A stretch of DNA of 38,745 bases from Micromonospora sp. KC213 (GCF_004348325.1 NZ_SMKF01000038.1:1-38745); one strand, 5' to 3'; positions 30,508 to 38,745 are shown, counted from the stretch's first letter. A program made the numbers and translations. The notes: generated by a model not told the origin, from the sequence alone.

Positions 30508-31738
30508 GCTTCGCGAGGCCGCCCCGTCCGCCGGGGCGGACCTGCTCGACGAGCGGATTCGGGAACTGGCCGACCACTGCGCGGCGATGGCCGGGCGGCT
30601 ACGGGAAATCGGCCGGCGGCTGGACCGGGACCCGGATGCCATCGTCGAGTTCCTCGACGAGCCGCAGGTGCGGTTCCCCGTGCAGGGGATGCTTCCGCCG
30701 CAGTACCGGTCGGTCGGGGAGTTCCCGGCCCGGCTGGTCGAGGCGAGCAGCACGGTCCTCGGTCAGGTCGTCGCCACCGAACAGGTTTCCTACGGCGATC
30801 CGAACGTGCTCCTCGCCAGTCCCGGGCCGTCACTGTCCGGCGGAGTCGTCCAGGCACTTGCCGATGATGCGCAGCGGCAGCGCTACTTCGGTCGGTTGTC
30901 CGCAGCGCCCACGCACACGTTCTTCGCCCTGACCGAGCCGGGCAAGGGCTCGGCGGCACTGGAACTGGAGACCACGCTGACCCCGGTGCCCGGCGGCGGC
31001 TGGCTGCTCAACGGGGTGAAGTGCTACATCGGCAACGGCGCGCGTGCTCAGCTCGGGGTGGTGTTCTGCCGGCGGGCCCCCGGACCGTGGGGGATCGAGG
31101 CGGTGCTGCTGGACACCACCGCGCCGGGGTTCAGCGGTGAGCTGCTGCCCACCGTCGGGCTGCGCGGCGCGCGGATCAGCCGGCTGCGCTTCCAGGACGT
31201 CTTCGTCGCCCCGCAGGACCTGCTCGGCGCGCACCGCCCGCCGAGCCGGCGCGGGCTCTACGGCGCCACGTACATCCTCTACCGGTTCCGGCCGGGCATC
31301 GCGGCGATGGCGATCGGCTGCGCCCAGGCGGCCTGTGACTACCTGCGTACGCACCGCCGGTCGCTGCCCCGGCGCGACGGTGACCGGCTCGACGGGATCG
31401 AGGACCGCATCGCCGCGGTGCGGCACCGGACGTACGCGGTGGCCGCCGACATCGACGCCGGTACGGTCGACGTGGCCGCGATCGGCGCGGTCAAGGCCCG
31501 GGCGGCGCGGGTGGCCGAGGACGCCACCCGGCTCGTGGCCGAGCTGCTGGGCCCCGCCTCCCTGCTGGAGCATCCCTGGCTGGAGAAGGTCTACCGCGAC
31601 GTGCGGGCGTTCGAGCTGATGGAGGGGACGACGAACCTGCACGCCTTGGCGGTCTTCCAGAGCCTGCTGCGCGGCACGGGGCCGACGGACCGCCCGCTTG
31701 CGCCGGAACGGGCGGTCGACGGTGCGCCTCGGCATTGA
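30500..31738 (+). CDS. Acyl-CoA dehydrogenase-family flavoenzyme
   Basis: A 412-residue ACAD. The helical N-terminal domain (1-125) leads to the FAD/substrate strand region TFFALTEPGKGSAALELETT (about 138-157) and LNGVKCYIGNG, and the C-terminal bundle ends with AFELMEGTTNLHALAVFQSLL, whose Glu occupies the catalytic-base position of MCAD-type enzymes. It therefore should oxidise a thioester at the alpha,beta position using FAD. Given the operon, the substrate is more likely an ACP-bound decarboxylated amino acid than a fatty acyl-CoA, as ACADs acting on prolyl-carrier proteins do in pyrrole pathways. GGAGGA precedes ATG 30500. It overlaps the AcpS-type gene by 17 bases. Confidence 0.88.
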   Translation: MNELREAAPSAGADLLDERIRELADHCAAMAGRLREIGRRLDRDPDAIVEFLDEPQVRFPVQGMLPPQYRSVGEFPARLVEASSTVLGQVVATEQVSYGDPNVLLASPGPSLSGGVVQALADDAQRQRYFGRLSAAPTHTFFALTEPGKGSAALELETTLTPVPGGGWLLNGVKCYIGNGARAQLGVVFCRRAPGPWGIEAVLLDTTAPGFSGELLPTVGLRGARISRLRFQDVFVAPQDLLGAHRPPSRRGLYGATYILYRFRPGIAAMAIGCAQAACDYLRTHRRSLPRRDGDRLDGIEDRIAAVRHRTYAVAADIDAGTVDVAAIGAVKARAARVAEDATRLVAELLGPASLLEHPWLEKVYRDVRAFELMEGTTNLHALAVFQSLLRGTGPTDRPLAPERAVDGAPRH

Positions 31739-32090
31739 CCTGGTAAGGCTGGACGAGCTGGACCGGCTGCTGCGGCGGGCCTGGTTCGTCCGGTACGTCT
31801 TCGCCGCCGACGAACTGGCCCACGCCGAGACGTTGGGCGACAGCCGGCGTCGGGAGTACCTGGCCGGGCGGTTCGCCGCGAAGGAGGCGGTGCTCAAGGT
31901 GCTGGGCACCGGCCTGTTCGAGGGGGTCGCCCCCCGGGACATCGCGTTGCTGCGTGATTCCGGGGGGCGACCGACGGTCGTGTTGCGGGGCAGCGCCGCC
32001 CATGCCGCCCGATCGGTTTCGATCACTCACGTGAGCGTTTCCGTCACCCACAAACGGGATCTGGTGGCCGTCGTCGCCGCGGGCTGGTGA
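31722..32090 (+). CDS. AcpS-type holo-ACP synthase (4'-phosphopantetheinyl transferase)
   Basis: A 122-residue phosphopantetheinyl transferase, group I (AcpS) length. The N-terminal metal-binding motif is GIDLVRLDEL (Asp near residue 6), and the second motif is YLAGRFAAKEAVLKVLGTG with the Mg-ligand Glu; VSITHVSVSVTHKRDLVAVV closes the fold. It transfers phosphopantetheine from CoA to the ACP serine, most likely for the ACP encoded at 28764. A cluster-bound AcpS suggests that the house-keeping enzyme does not serve this ACP well. GTG 31722 is read inside the ACAD gene; no strong ribosome site is seen, consistent with translational coupling. The next gene, the regulator, starts 75 bases later. 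Confidence 0.92.
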   Translation: MRLGIDLVRLDELDRLLRRAWFVRYVFAADELAHAETLGDSRRREYLAGRFAAKEAVLKVLGTGLFEGVAPRDIALLRDSGGRPTVVLRGSAAHAARSVSITHVSVSVTHKRDLVAVVAAGW

Positions 32091-32165
32091 GACACGGTTG
32101 CCGACTCGACCACCGCCGGGCCGGCGCCCCGCCGCACCGCCCGTCCCCGTGCCAAGGAGTACGAC

Positions 32166-35100
32166 GTGATTCCATCCCCGATCCGCTCGCACCCGTACCG
32201 CCGGAGACCGGCCGACCGGGACCTGCCCCGCACGCCTGGCGTGGAGCTGTCCCGGGTGGCCGGCGTCGAGCACCTGTCTGATCCGGTCGGTCCGGAGCTG
32301 GCGGGCGGCGGCGGGCGGCGCCGGCAGCTGGTGGGCCGGGAGGCGGAGTGCGCGGCGCTGGCGGCGGCGGTGAGCGCCCTGGTCGAGGGCGATGGACGGA
32401 TCGTCGAGGTGGCCGGGGAGCCGGGGATCGGCAAGACCAGCCTGCTGGATCATGTCGCCGGTCTGGCGCGGGCCAACGGGGTGCAGGTGCTCAACGGCCG
32501 CGCTCCGGCCCCGGGCTCGGATGTGCCGATGGCGGCGCTCGTCGACGCGCTCGACCCGTACCTGGCCCGAGCGCCGCAGGCCCGGCTGGCCGAGATCCGG
32601 CCCGACCACGCGGACCTGCTCAACAACATCTTCCCGTCGCTGCGCCTGTCCGGGGCCCGCTCGCTCGCGCCCGCCGGCGTGCCGGCAGCCGCCCGGCAGT
32701 TGCGCGCCGTGCGTCTTCTGCTGGAGGTGTTGGCGGCCGACCGACCGTTGCTGATCACGGTGGACGACCTGCACAACGGCGACCGGGCCACCATCGACCT
32801 GCTCTGCCACCTGCTCGACGCGCCACCGCGTACCCCGCTGCTGCTCGTCGTGGCGCACCGCCGCCGCCAGTCGCCGGCCCGGCTGCGCCTGGCGTTGGAC
32901 ACCGCCGGCCAGGTGACCAGGGTCGCGGTGGGGCCGCTCGCGGAGTGCCACCTCGACGCGTTGACGCAGGTGCCGCTCTCGGCGGGCCGGCGCGGGGTGC
33001 TGTACGACCTGTCGGGGGGCAATCCACGGTACCTGTCGGCGCTGCTGGCCTCGGCGCTGCCCGCCGGCCCGACGAGCGAGCACCTGGAACTGGGGGCGTT
33101 CCCACCCGACGTGGAAAGCGCGTTGGCGGCCGAACTCGAACTGCTGTCCACCACGGCCCGTCTGGTCGCCTCCGCCGCGGCGGTACTCGGGCCGGAGCCG
33201 GTCGACACCGGCCTGCTCGCGGAGGTCGGCGGGATCGCCGCCGAGCAGGTGCCGGTGGCCATCGACGAACTCGTCGCCGCCGATCTGTTGCGTCCGGTGC
33301 CCGGCGGCGGATGCTTCGCGTTTCGCCACCGGGTCGTCCAGCACGCGGCGTACCTGGCCACCGACGCCGGCTGGCGACTGGCGGCACACGCCCGCGCGCT
33401 GGCGGCGTTGCAAGGCCGTCGGGCCGCGGCGGCGGTCCGGGCGCCGCACCTGGTGCGGCTGGCCGTGCCCGGCGACGTCGCCGCCGTCGAGGCGCTCAGC
33501 GAGGCGGCCGAGACGGTGGTCGACCGGGCCCCCGACACGGCGGTCCGGTGGCTCGGCGCCGCCATCCGGCTGCTCCCGGCGACCGCGGAGACCGCCGAGC
33601 GCCGGATCGCGCTACGTGTGCGGCTCGGCCGGGCGCTGGGTGCCGCGGGTCATCCGAGGACGGCACGGGCCGTGCTGCACGAGGCCCTGCGGATGGTGGA
33701 CGACCACCCGTCACCGGCCCGGGCCGGTGCCATCCTGCTGTGTGCCCGGCTCGAACGCCAACTCGGCCGGCGGGATGAGGCGGCGGCGCTGCTGCGTGCC
33801 GGCCTGACGCCGTCCGACGGCGCTCGCCCGGGCGACCGGGTGGCCCTCGCGCTGGCCCTGGCCGGGGTGGAGCTGACCAGCGGCCGGGCCGGGCAGGCCC
33901 GCCGCTGGGCGGCCGGCGCGCTGGGCGCCGTCCGGCACGCCGGGGCCGTGCCGGCGACGGTACGGGCGCACGCGCTGGGGCTGCTCGCGGCCGCCAGCCA
34001 CCTGAGGGGCAACCGTGCGGCGCGCGGCGAGACCGATCGGGCCGCCGCGTTGCTCGACGCGACCCTGGACGGAGACCTCAGGGAGGGGCCGGAGAGTGCC
34101 GTCTGGGTGGGGTGGAGCGAGATTCTGCTGGACCGTTTCGACTCCGCGGTGCACCACCTCAGCCGTGCCATCGACGTCTCCCGCGGAGCCGGTCGCTACT
34201 TTCCGCTGCTGCACCTGCTCTGTGCCCGGATCCTGGCCTACCGGTGCAGCGGGCGGCTGGTGGAGGCGGCCGCCGACTGCGCGCGGGCACTGCGGCTGGC
34301 GTCCCGCACGCAGTGTCGCGAGCTGCACTCGGTGGCGACGACGACGGCGGGATTGTTGGACGTCTGGACCGGAGTCGGTGGCACCGGCTGTCCCCCGGCG
34401 TCGGCACCACCGACCCTCGCCCCGCCCGTCGTCGGTCTGCCGGGCACCCTGGCACTGGCCGCGTACGCGGAGACCCGACTCGCCCTGGGAGACCCGTCCG
34501 GCTGCCTGGCCGTGGCCTCGGCCGCCGGCCTGCCCGAACTGGAGCCGTGGTCGCAGGTGGGCTGGTACGAGCTGTTCACCCGTGCCGCGTTGGCCGGGGA
34601 CGACCCCGCCGAGGCGGCCCGGTGGGCGACGCGCGCCGGCGAGGTGGCCGGTCGGCTCGGGCAACCGAGCCGCAGCGCGCTGGCCGCGTCCGCGGCCGCC
34701 CGGATCCTGGCGCTGCGGGATCCCGCCGCCGCGGTCGTCGCCGCCCAGGGTGCGGCGGAGGCGCTTGTCCGGGCCCGGATGCCGTTGGACGCGGCGCACG
34801 CCCACGTGATCGCCGCGCGGGCCCTGGTGGCCGAGGGTGACCCGGACCGCGCCGGCGGTGCGTTGCGGCTGGCCGAGGAGTTGTTCACGCGCTGCGGTGC
34901 CCGGCTGTTCGCCCGTCAGGCGAACAGCGAGCGGCGGCGGCTGCTGGCCGACGCCCCGACCGGCGCCCGGAAGTCCCGCCGCCAGCCGGGGCACTCGGCC
35001 CTCACGAAGCGGGAGACACAGGTGGCGACGTTGGTCAGCGAAGGGCTGACCAACCGGCAGGTGGCCGCGCGGCTGTTCGTCACCCAGAAGACCGTGGAGA

Positions 35101-35201
35101 TGCACCTGTCCCACGTGTTCACCAAACTCGGTGTCACCAACCGGGCGGCCCTGGTACGCCGGGTCCACCTGGCCGGGTTGCCGCAGGCGCAGTCGTCGTG
35201 A
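32166..35201 (+). CDS. LAL-type LuxR transcriptional regulator (large ATP-binding activator)
   Basis: A 1011-residue regulator of usual LAL length. An N-terminal P-loop ATPase region (about 50-330) has the Walker A VAGEPGIGKTSLLDHVAG and Walker B LLITVDDLHNGD; helical repeats fill the middle (about 420-900); the C-terminal LuxR HTH is TKRETQVATLVSEGLTNRQV followed by KTVEMHLSHVFTKLGVTNRA (about 944-1000). Such proteins activate many actinobacterial antibiotic clusters, and position at the end of the rightward operon makes it the presumed pathway activator, possibly acting at 24655-25002. AAGGAG lies 7 bases before GTG 32166. The first 50 residues are basic and Pro-rich with no known domain. 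Confidence 0.93.
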   Translation: MIPSPIRSHPYRRRPADRDLPRTPGVELSRVAGVEHLSDPVGPELAGGGGRRRQLVGREAECAALAAAVSALVEGDGRIVEVAGEPGIGKTSLLDHVAGLARANGVQVLNGRAPAPGSDVPMAALVDALDPYLARAPQARLAEIRPDHADLLNNIFPSLRLSGARSLAPAGVPAAARQLRAVRLLLEVLAADRPLLITVDDLHNGDRATIDLLCHLLDAPPRTPLLLVVAHRRRQSPARLRLALDTAGQVTRVAVGPLAECHLDALTQVPLSAGRRGVLYDLSGGNPRYLSALLASALPAGPTSEHLELGAFPPDVESALAAELELLSTTARLVASAAAVLGPEPVDTGLLAEVGGIAAEQVPVAIDELVAADLLRPVPGGGCFAFRHRVVQHAAYLATDAGWRLAAHARALAALQGRRAAAAVRAPHLVRLAVPGDVAAVEALSEAAETVVDRAPDTAVRWLGAAIRLLPATAETAERRIALRVRLGRALGAAGHPRTARAVLHEALRMVDDHPSPARAGAILLCARLERQLGRRDEAAALLRAGLTPSDGARPGDRVALALALAGVELTSGRAGQARRWAAGALGAVRHAGAVPATVRAHALGLLAAASHLRGNRAARGETDRAAALLDATLDGDLREGPESAVWVGWSEILLDRFDSAVHHLSRAIDVSRGAGRYFPLLHLLCARILAYRCSGRLVEAAADCARALRLASRTQCRELHSVATTTAGLLDVWTGVGGTGCPPASAPPTLAPPVVGLPGTLALAAYAETRLALGDPSGCLAVASAAGLPELEPWSQVGWYELFTRAALAGDDPAEAARWATRAGEVAGRLGQPSRSALAASAAARILALRDPAAAVVAAQGAAEALVRARMPLDAAHAHVIAARALVAEGDPDRAGGALRLAEELFTRCGARLFARQANSERRRLLADAPTGARKSRRQPGHSALTKRETQVATLVSEGLTNRQVAARLFVTQKTVEMHLSHVFTKLGVTNRAALVRRVHLAGLPQAQSS

Positions 35202-35481
35202 CGCCACCGGCCCGGCCGGACCGGCGCGACGTGGGTGGACCGTCGGCTGGTCGGGCCGCCGCTCTTGCGTAGCGACGAGCGTCGCTTCATGCTGCTTCCA
35301 GCGGCTGACATAGACGACTTTCGCCCGGCCACCGGGTACCGCCCCTGGTCCTGCCGCCGGCGTTGAGCCGGATCTGCTCTGTCAGGACCCGGCACCACCA
35401 CATTCAGGTCGAGGCGACGCCCGGCACCCGAATGCCAGATCCATGCTTCGCCCCGAAGCCCGTCCCCCGGAAGGAACCTCG

Positions 35482-37017
35482 ATGAGCAGAATGGACGTGG
35501 TCCGGCACCGGCTGCTGTGGCGGGCGGTGACGATCGCCGTGGTCGGCACGGTCGCCGTGGCGTCGGCCGCCGTGGTGGGCCAGAACGACGCGTACGCGGT
35601 GACCATCGATCCGAACGCCTGGTATCAGATCGTGTCGCGGCACAGCGGGCTCGCGATGAGCGTCAGCGGGGGGTCCACCGCCGACGGTGCGGGGCTGGTG
35701 CAGGTCACCCGGGCCAACGAGACGAGCCAGCAGTTCCAGTTCGTCAGCTCCGGCGGCGGCTACCACCGGATCCGTGCCCGGCACAGTGGCAAGGCCGTGG
35801 ACGTCTACAACTTCTCCATCGCCGACGGCGCCAACGTGGTGCAGTGGAGCGACCTCAACGGAGCGAACCAGCAGTTCTCGGTGCTGGACACCACCGGTGG
35901 TTTCGTCAAACTGGTCAACCGGAACAGCGGCAAGGCGCTGGACGTGTGGGAGCGGTCCACCGCCGACGGGGCGCGGATCTCGCAGTACACCGACAACGGC
36001 GGTACCAACCAACAGTGGCAACTGGTCAACGTGGCGGGCGGCGGTCCGACCGGAAGCCCGTCGCCGAACACCTTCACCAACCCGATCAAGCAGAACGGGC
36101 CGGACCCGTGGCTGCAGTACCACAACGGCTACTACCACCTGGCCACCACGACCTGGAACTCGACCATCACCATGCGCCGGTCACCGACACTCGGTGGCCT
36201 GGCCAGCGCCGTCGACCAGGTGGTGTTCAACCTCGCCGGCCGGGCCAACGGCTGCTGCAACATGTGGGCACCGGAGTTCCACCTGCTCAACGGCCCGAAC
36301 GGCCCACGGTGGTATCTGTACTACGTGGCCGGGCGGAACGTGTCCGACTTCAACCCGACGCAGCGGCTGCACGTGCTGGAGAGCGCCGGTACCGACCCGA
36401 TGGGTCCGTACTCCTTCAAGGCGGATCTGGGCAACGACTGGCAGTTGGATGCCAGTGTCCTCCAGGTCAACGGCAATCTCTACCTGATGGGCACCTACGG
36501 TGGTGACGGCGCCGGGCAGAGCAACTTCATCCAGCGGTTGAGCAACCCGTGGACGGTGACCGGTCCCCGGGTCAGGATCAGCTCCCCGACGCTGTCGTGG
36601 GAGCGGCAGACCGCACCGGTCAACGAGGGGCCCGAACCGCTGTACCGCAACGGCCGTACGATGATCGTGTACTCCGCCAGCGCCTGCTGGGGGCCGGACT
36701 ACAAGCTGGGCCTGCTGACCCTCACCGGCAGCGATCCGATGAGCGCGGCGTCGTGGACCAAGCACCCGAACCCGGTCTTCCACCGTAACGACGCCAACGG
36801 CGTGTACGCCCCCGGCCACAACGGCTTTTTCAAGTCCCCGGACGGCACCGAGGACTGGATCGTCTACCACGCCAACAGTTCGGCGGGCGGTGGCTGCGAC
36901 ATGAACCGCTCCGCCCGGGCGCAGAAGTTCACCTGGAACGCCGACGGTACCCCCAACTTCGGTGTCCCGGCGCGGCTCGGCGTGACCCTCACCGCCCCCT
37001 CCGGCGAAGCGGGATGA
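35482..37017 (+). CDS. Secreted GH43-family glycoside hydrolase with N-terminal CBM13
   Basis: A 511-residue exported enzyme. A signal peptide (cleavage near residue 39, after DAYA) is followed by a ricin-B/CBM13 trefoil (about 43-190; repeats end in QQFQF, QQFSV, QQWQL), a Gly/Pro/Ser linker and a five-bladed GH43 domain (about 205-511). Likely catalytic residues are the base Asp in NGPDPWLQYHNGYYHL, the pKa-modulating Asp in WQLDASVLQVNG and the acid Glu in NEGPEPLYRNG. The subgroup with NMWAPEFHLLNG is usually alpha-L-arabinofuranosidase or arabinanase, so plant hemicellulose or arabinan is the expected substrate. AAGGAA precedes ATG 35482. It is separate from the biosynthetic cluster and convergent with the LysR gene, 7 bases away. 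Confidence 0.9.
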   Translation: MSRMDVVRHRLLWRAVTIAVVGTVAVASAAVVGQNDAYAVTIDPNAWYQIVSRHSGLAMSVSGGSTADGAGLVQVTRANETSQQFQFVSSGGGYHRIRARHSGKAVDVYNFSIADGANVVQWSDLNGANQQFSVLDTTGGFVKLVNRNSGKALDVWERSTADGARISQYTDNGGTNQQWQLVNVAGGGPTGSPSPNTFTNPIKQNGPDPWLQYHNGYYHLATTTWNSTITMRRSPTLGGLASAVDQVVFNLAGRANGCCNMWAPEFHLLNGPNGPRWYLYYVAGRNVSDFNPTQRLHVLESAGTDPMGPYSFKADLGNDWQLDASVLQVNGNLYLMGTYGGDGAGQSNFIQRLSNPWTVTGPRVRISSPTLSWERQTAPVNEGPEPLYRNGRTMIVYSASACWGPDYKLGLLTLTGSDPMSAASWTKHPNPVFHRNDANGVYAPGHNGFFKSPDGTEDWIVYHANSSAGGGCDMNRSARAQKFTWNADGTPNFGVPARLGVTLTAPSGEAG

Positions 37018-37024
37018 CGGCTGG

Positions 37025-37909
37025 CTAGCGCAGCGCGGCGGCGGCGGCCGTCCGGACCGCCGCTGTCAGCGCCGACAGCACCGTCGACTCCAGACGCCAG
37101 TACTGCCAGTACAACGGCACGTCGAGGTGGTGGTCGCCGCCGGTCAGCTCGACGAGACGGCCGGCGGCGATGTCGGTGCGGGCGACGGCCTCGGGTACGA
37201 GACCCCAGCCGAGCCCGAGGCGGATCGCCTCGGTGAAGCTCGCCGACGCGGGCACGAAGTGCGTCGGCGGGTCGACGTCGCGCCGGGTGACCATGCGGGC
37301 GAAGCGGTGTTGCAGGGTGTCCTTGCGGTTGAAGCGGATCATGGGTGCGGCGGCGAACGCCGTGGTGAGGTCCTGTCCGGCGAACCAGGACCGGTGGCCG
37401 GCGGGTGCGGCGACGGCGAGGTAGCGCATCGCGCCGAGCCGTTGCACGCGACACCCCTGCACGGCGACCCGTTCGGTGGTGACCCCGGCCATCACGGTGC
37501 CGTCGCGTAGCAGTTCGGCCGTGTGCCCCTCGTCGTCGGTGTGCAGTTCGAAGATCACCTCCGGCAGGGCGGTCAGGACCGGCAGGAACCAGCCGGCGAG
37601 GGAGTCCGCGTTGACGACGACAGCGACCCGGGTGCGGGCGTGGCCGCGTAGCGCACCGCGCGCGGCTTCGAGGGCTTCGTCCTCCAGCAGCGCCACCTGG
37701 CCGCCGAGGCGCACCAGGGGCCGTCCGGCGTCCGTGGGTACGCACGGGCGTGCGCGGCGTACCAGCACCTGCCCGACGACCTGCTCCAACGCCTTGATGC
37801 GTTGGCTGACCGCGGACGGGGTGACGTGCAGGGCCCGCGCTGCGGCGTCGAAGCTGCCCTGCTCGATGACCGCCTGGAACGTCGCGAGCTGCACCGGGTC
37901 GAGCGTCAT
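37025..37909 (-). CDS. LysR-family regulator of amino-acid export (LysG/ArgP-like)
   Basis: A 294-residue LysR regulator. The winged helix (about 5-63) has LATFQAVIEQGSFDAAARAL and TPSAVSQRIKALEQVVGQVL, the LysG/ArgP subgroup signature, followed by an effector-binding domain with VAVVVNADSLAGWFLPVL and HFVPASASFTEAIRLGLGWG. In Corynebacterium, LysG senses lysine/arginine/histidine and switches on the exporter LysE; here it is divergent from a LysE-family gene in the same layout. ATG 37909 is chosen by homology because the Shine-Dalgarno site is poor; the frame is open upstream into the exporter gene. Convergent with the GH43 gene. Confidence 0.93.
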   Translation of the reverse strand: MTLDPVQLATFQAVIEQGSFDAAARALHVTPSAVSQRIKALEQVVGQVLVRRARPCVPTDAGRPLVRLGGQVALLEDEALEAARGALRGHARTRVAVVVNADSLAGWFLPVLTALPEVIFELHTDDEGHTAELLRDGTVMAGVTTERVAVQGCRVQRLGAMRYLAVAAPAGHRSWFAGQDLTTAFAAAPMIRFNRKDTLQHRFARMVTRRDVDPPTHFVPASASFTEAIRLGLGWGLVPEAVARTDIAAGRLVELTGGDHHLDVPLYWQYWRLESTVLSALTAAVRTAAAAALR

Positions 37910-37978
37910 GAGCCATTCTAATGCTACTGAAGTAACTGTAGCTGGAGTGCAGCAGCCGGCCATCCTAGCGTGGATCCC
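37910..37978. promoter_or_regulatory. Divergent lysG-lysE-type promoter gap
   Basis: A 69-base gap that is AT-rich locally, with the imperfect inverted repeat GCTAC-N10-GTAGC at 37923-37942, a likely binding site for the regulator. The exporter has no ribosome site and TAGCGT lies 14 bases before its ATG, so its message may be leaderless or nearly so. Confidence 0.4.
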
Positions 37979-38572
37979 ATGGCTTCCGTGCTCGCCGGCT
38001 TCGGCTTCTCCCTCGCGTTGATCGTCGCCATCGGGGCGCAGAACGCCTTCGTGCTGCGCCAGGGGTTGCGCGGTGAACACGTCCTGCCGGTCGTGGCGGT
38101 CTGCGCGGCCGCCGACGCGGCGTTGATGGCCGCCGGCATCGCCGGGCTGGGCGCGGTCCTGGCCGACGCGCCCACCGTGCTGACCGCGGTGCGGTCAGGC
38201 GGTGCCGCGTTCCTGCTCGGGTACGCGGTACTGGCGGCCCGCCGGGCGCTGCGGCCCGCCGCCCTCACCCCGCTCGACCGTCCGCCGGCCACGTTGCGTG
38301 CGACGCTGTCGGCCTGCCTGGCGTTCACGTTCCTCAACCCGCACGTCTACCTCGACACGGTGGTGCTGCTCGGTACGGTTGCCCACCATGACCCGAACCG
38401 GTGGGCGTTCGGAGCCGGGGCGGCGACGGCGAGCCTGTTCTGGTTCGCCGGGCTGGGCCTCGGCGCCCGCCGGCTGGCGCCGCTGCTCGCCCGCCCGGCG
38501 GCGTGGCGGGTCGTGGACGGGGCGATCGCCGTGGTGATGGCGGCCCTCGGGACGTCGCTGGCCCTCGGCTAG
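37979..38572 (+). CDS. LysE/ArgO-family amino-acid exporter
   Basis: A 197-residue membrane protein with about six helices, starting with [21 protein letters not shown], the family hallmark (IGAQN-FVLRQG). [17 protein letters not shown] in the fourth helix is the second conserved motif. LysE/ArgO proteins export lysine or arginine when intracellular levels rise, for example during peptide uptake. ATG 37979 is preferred to GTG 37970 by family length. It is divergent from its presumed regulator. Nothing links it to the biosynthetic cluster. Confidence 0.93.
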   Translation: MASVLAGFGFSLALIVAIGAQNAFVLRQGLRGEHVLPVVAVCAAADAALMAAGIAGLGAVLADAPTVLTAVRSGGAAFLLGYAVLAARRALRPAALTPLDRPPATLRATLSACLAFTFLNPHVYLDTVVLLGTVAHHDPNRWAFGAGAATASLFWFAGLGLGARRLAPLLARPAAWRVVDGAIAVVMAALGTSLALG

Positions 38573-38649
38573 TCAGGCGGCGATGTCGACGTACTCGGTC
38601 GATCCATGGCCACGCGCCTACCGGCCGGCGCCGAATGCGGCCAGTGTGC

Positions 38650-38745
38650 TCACCAGGGATGTTCCGAGACAACCGTGACCGCGGTGGGCGCGGCCCGCGC
38701 CCCCACCGCGTCGCACGCGAGGCCGATCACCACCCGGCCCTGGAC
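38650..38745 (-). CDS. Possible C-terminal end of a gene running off the window
   Basis: The last 96 bases, read on the minus strand, end in a stop at 38650-38652 and give 31 codons with plausible protein patterning: GRVVIGLACDAVGARAAPTA then VTVVSEHPW. The gene's body lies outside the window, so the family cannot be named. A G+C-rich imperfect inverted repeat at 38680-38710 lies within it. Confidence 0.3.
   Translation of the reverse strand, partial: VQGRVVIGLACDAVGARAAPTAVTVVSEHPW

Noticed and set aside
35202..35481. Search for a gene or strong hairpin between the LAL regulator and the GH43 gene
   Set aside because: Only GC-rich short repeats around CCGGCC are seen; no frame or hairpin is good enough to report.
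38680..38710. Hairpin terminator at the right end
   Set aside because: The inverted repeat has a 2-base bulge and lies within a plausible minus-strand coding end, so it is more likely coding than a terminator.
1..38745. CRISPR arrays, tRNA/rRNA genes, insertion sequences
   Set aside because: No regular repeat-spacer pattern, no cloverleaf or rRNA segment and no transposase motif was recognised on either strand.

Overview
The window is very GC-rich actinobacterial DNA with tight operons, GTG starts, Shine-Dalgarno sites close to GGAGG, LAL-type LuxR and SARP-era style specialised-metabolism genes, and secreted glycosidases carrying ricin-type (CBM13) lectin modules. Gene content and style fit a Micromonosporaceae-like soil actinomycete; this is an inference from the sequence, not a search result. 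No rRNA, tRNA, CRISPR array or insertion sequence was recognised.

Left part (1-8065): a TetR regulator (266-919), then about 1.4 kb of decayed DNA that holds a frameshifted MocR-type regulator relic, then a two-component system (2312-4248) with a perfect 17-bp palindrome just upstream. Directly downstream lies a translationally coupled pair, a stand-alone adenylation protein and a six-helix membrane protein with a C-terminal NAD(P)/FAD-type reductase domain, followed by a crotonase. The pair looks like a split version of the fungal fusion protein TmpL.

Middle (8177-19285): mostly ordinary accessory genes. These are a secreted GH5-CBM13 glycosidase, a membrane-anchored discoidin-like protein, a divergent D-amino-acid oxidase/LysR pair sharing an operator-like palindrome, a DUF1801 protein, two very small proteins, an APH-family kinase, a PAT-like acetyltransferase, a PHP metallohydrolase, a secreted Asp-rich protein and a 14-helix MFS exporter.

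Right part (19346-35201): the most interesting locus, a compact biosynthetic cluster around one divergent promoter (24655-25002). Leftwards run two tandem stand-alone condensation-domain proteins and a DrrA/DrrB-type ABC exporter. Rightwards, eight closely spaced or overlapping genes encode a KASIII-like enzyme, an ATP-grasp ligase, a fold-type-III PLP decarboxylase, an acyl carrier protein, a second KASIII-fold protein lacking the catalytic Cys and His, a short ACAD-C-terminal-like protein, a full acyl-CoA dehydrogenase and an AcpS-type phosphopantetheinyl transferase, followed by a LAL-type LuxR activator. The ATP-grasp/decarboxylase/ACP trio matches the logic of butirosin BtrJ/BtrK/BtrI (amino acid loaded onto an ACP, decarboxylated there). 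My model is: amino acid -> aminoacyl-ACP -> decarboxylated aminoacyl-ACP (for example GABA-ACP if the substrate is glutamate) -> flavin-dependent desaturation -> transfer or condensation by the KAS pair -> amide or ester bond formation by the C-domain proteins -> ABC export. There is no multimodular NRPS or PKS. The recurring pairing of an apparently competent enzyme with a degenerate homologue (KAS/pseudo-KAS, ACAD/pseudo-ACAD) and a single TTA codon in one condensation gene make it a good candidate for an undescribed pathway.

Right end: a GH43-CBM13 glycosidase (35482-37017), a divergent LysG/LysE-like amino-acid export pair (37025-38572), and possibly the C-terminal end of a minus-strand gene running out of the window.
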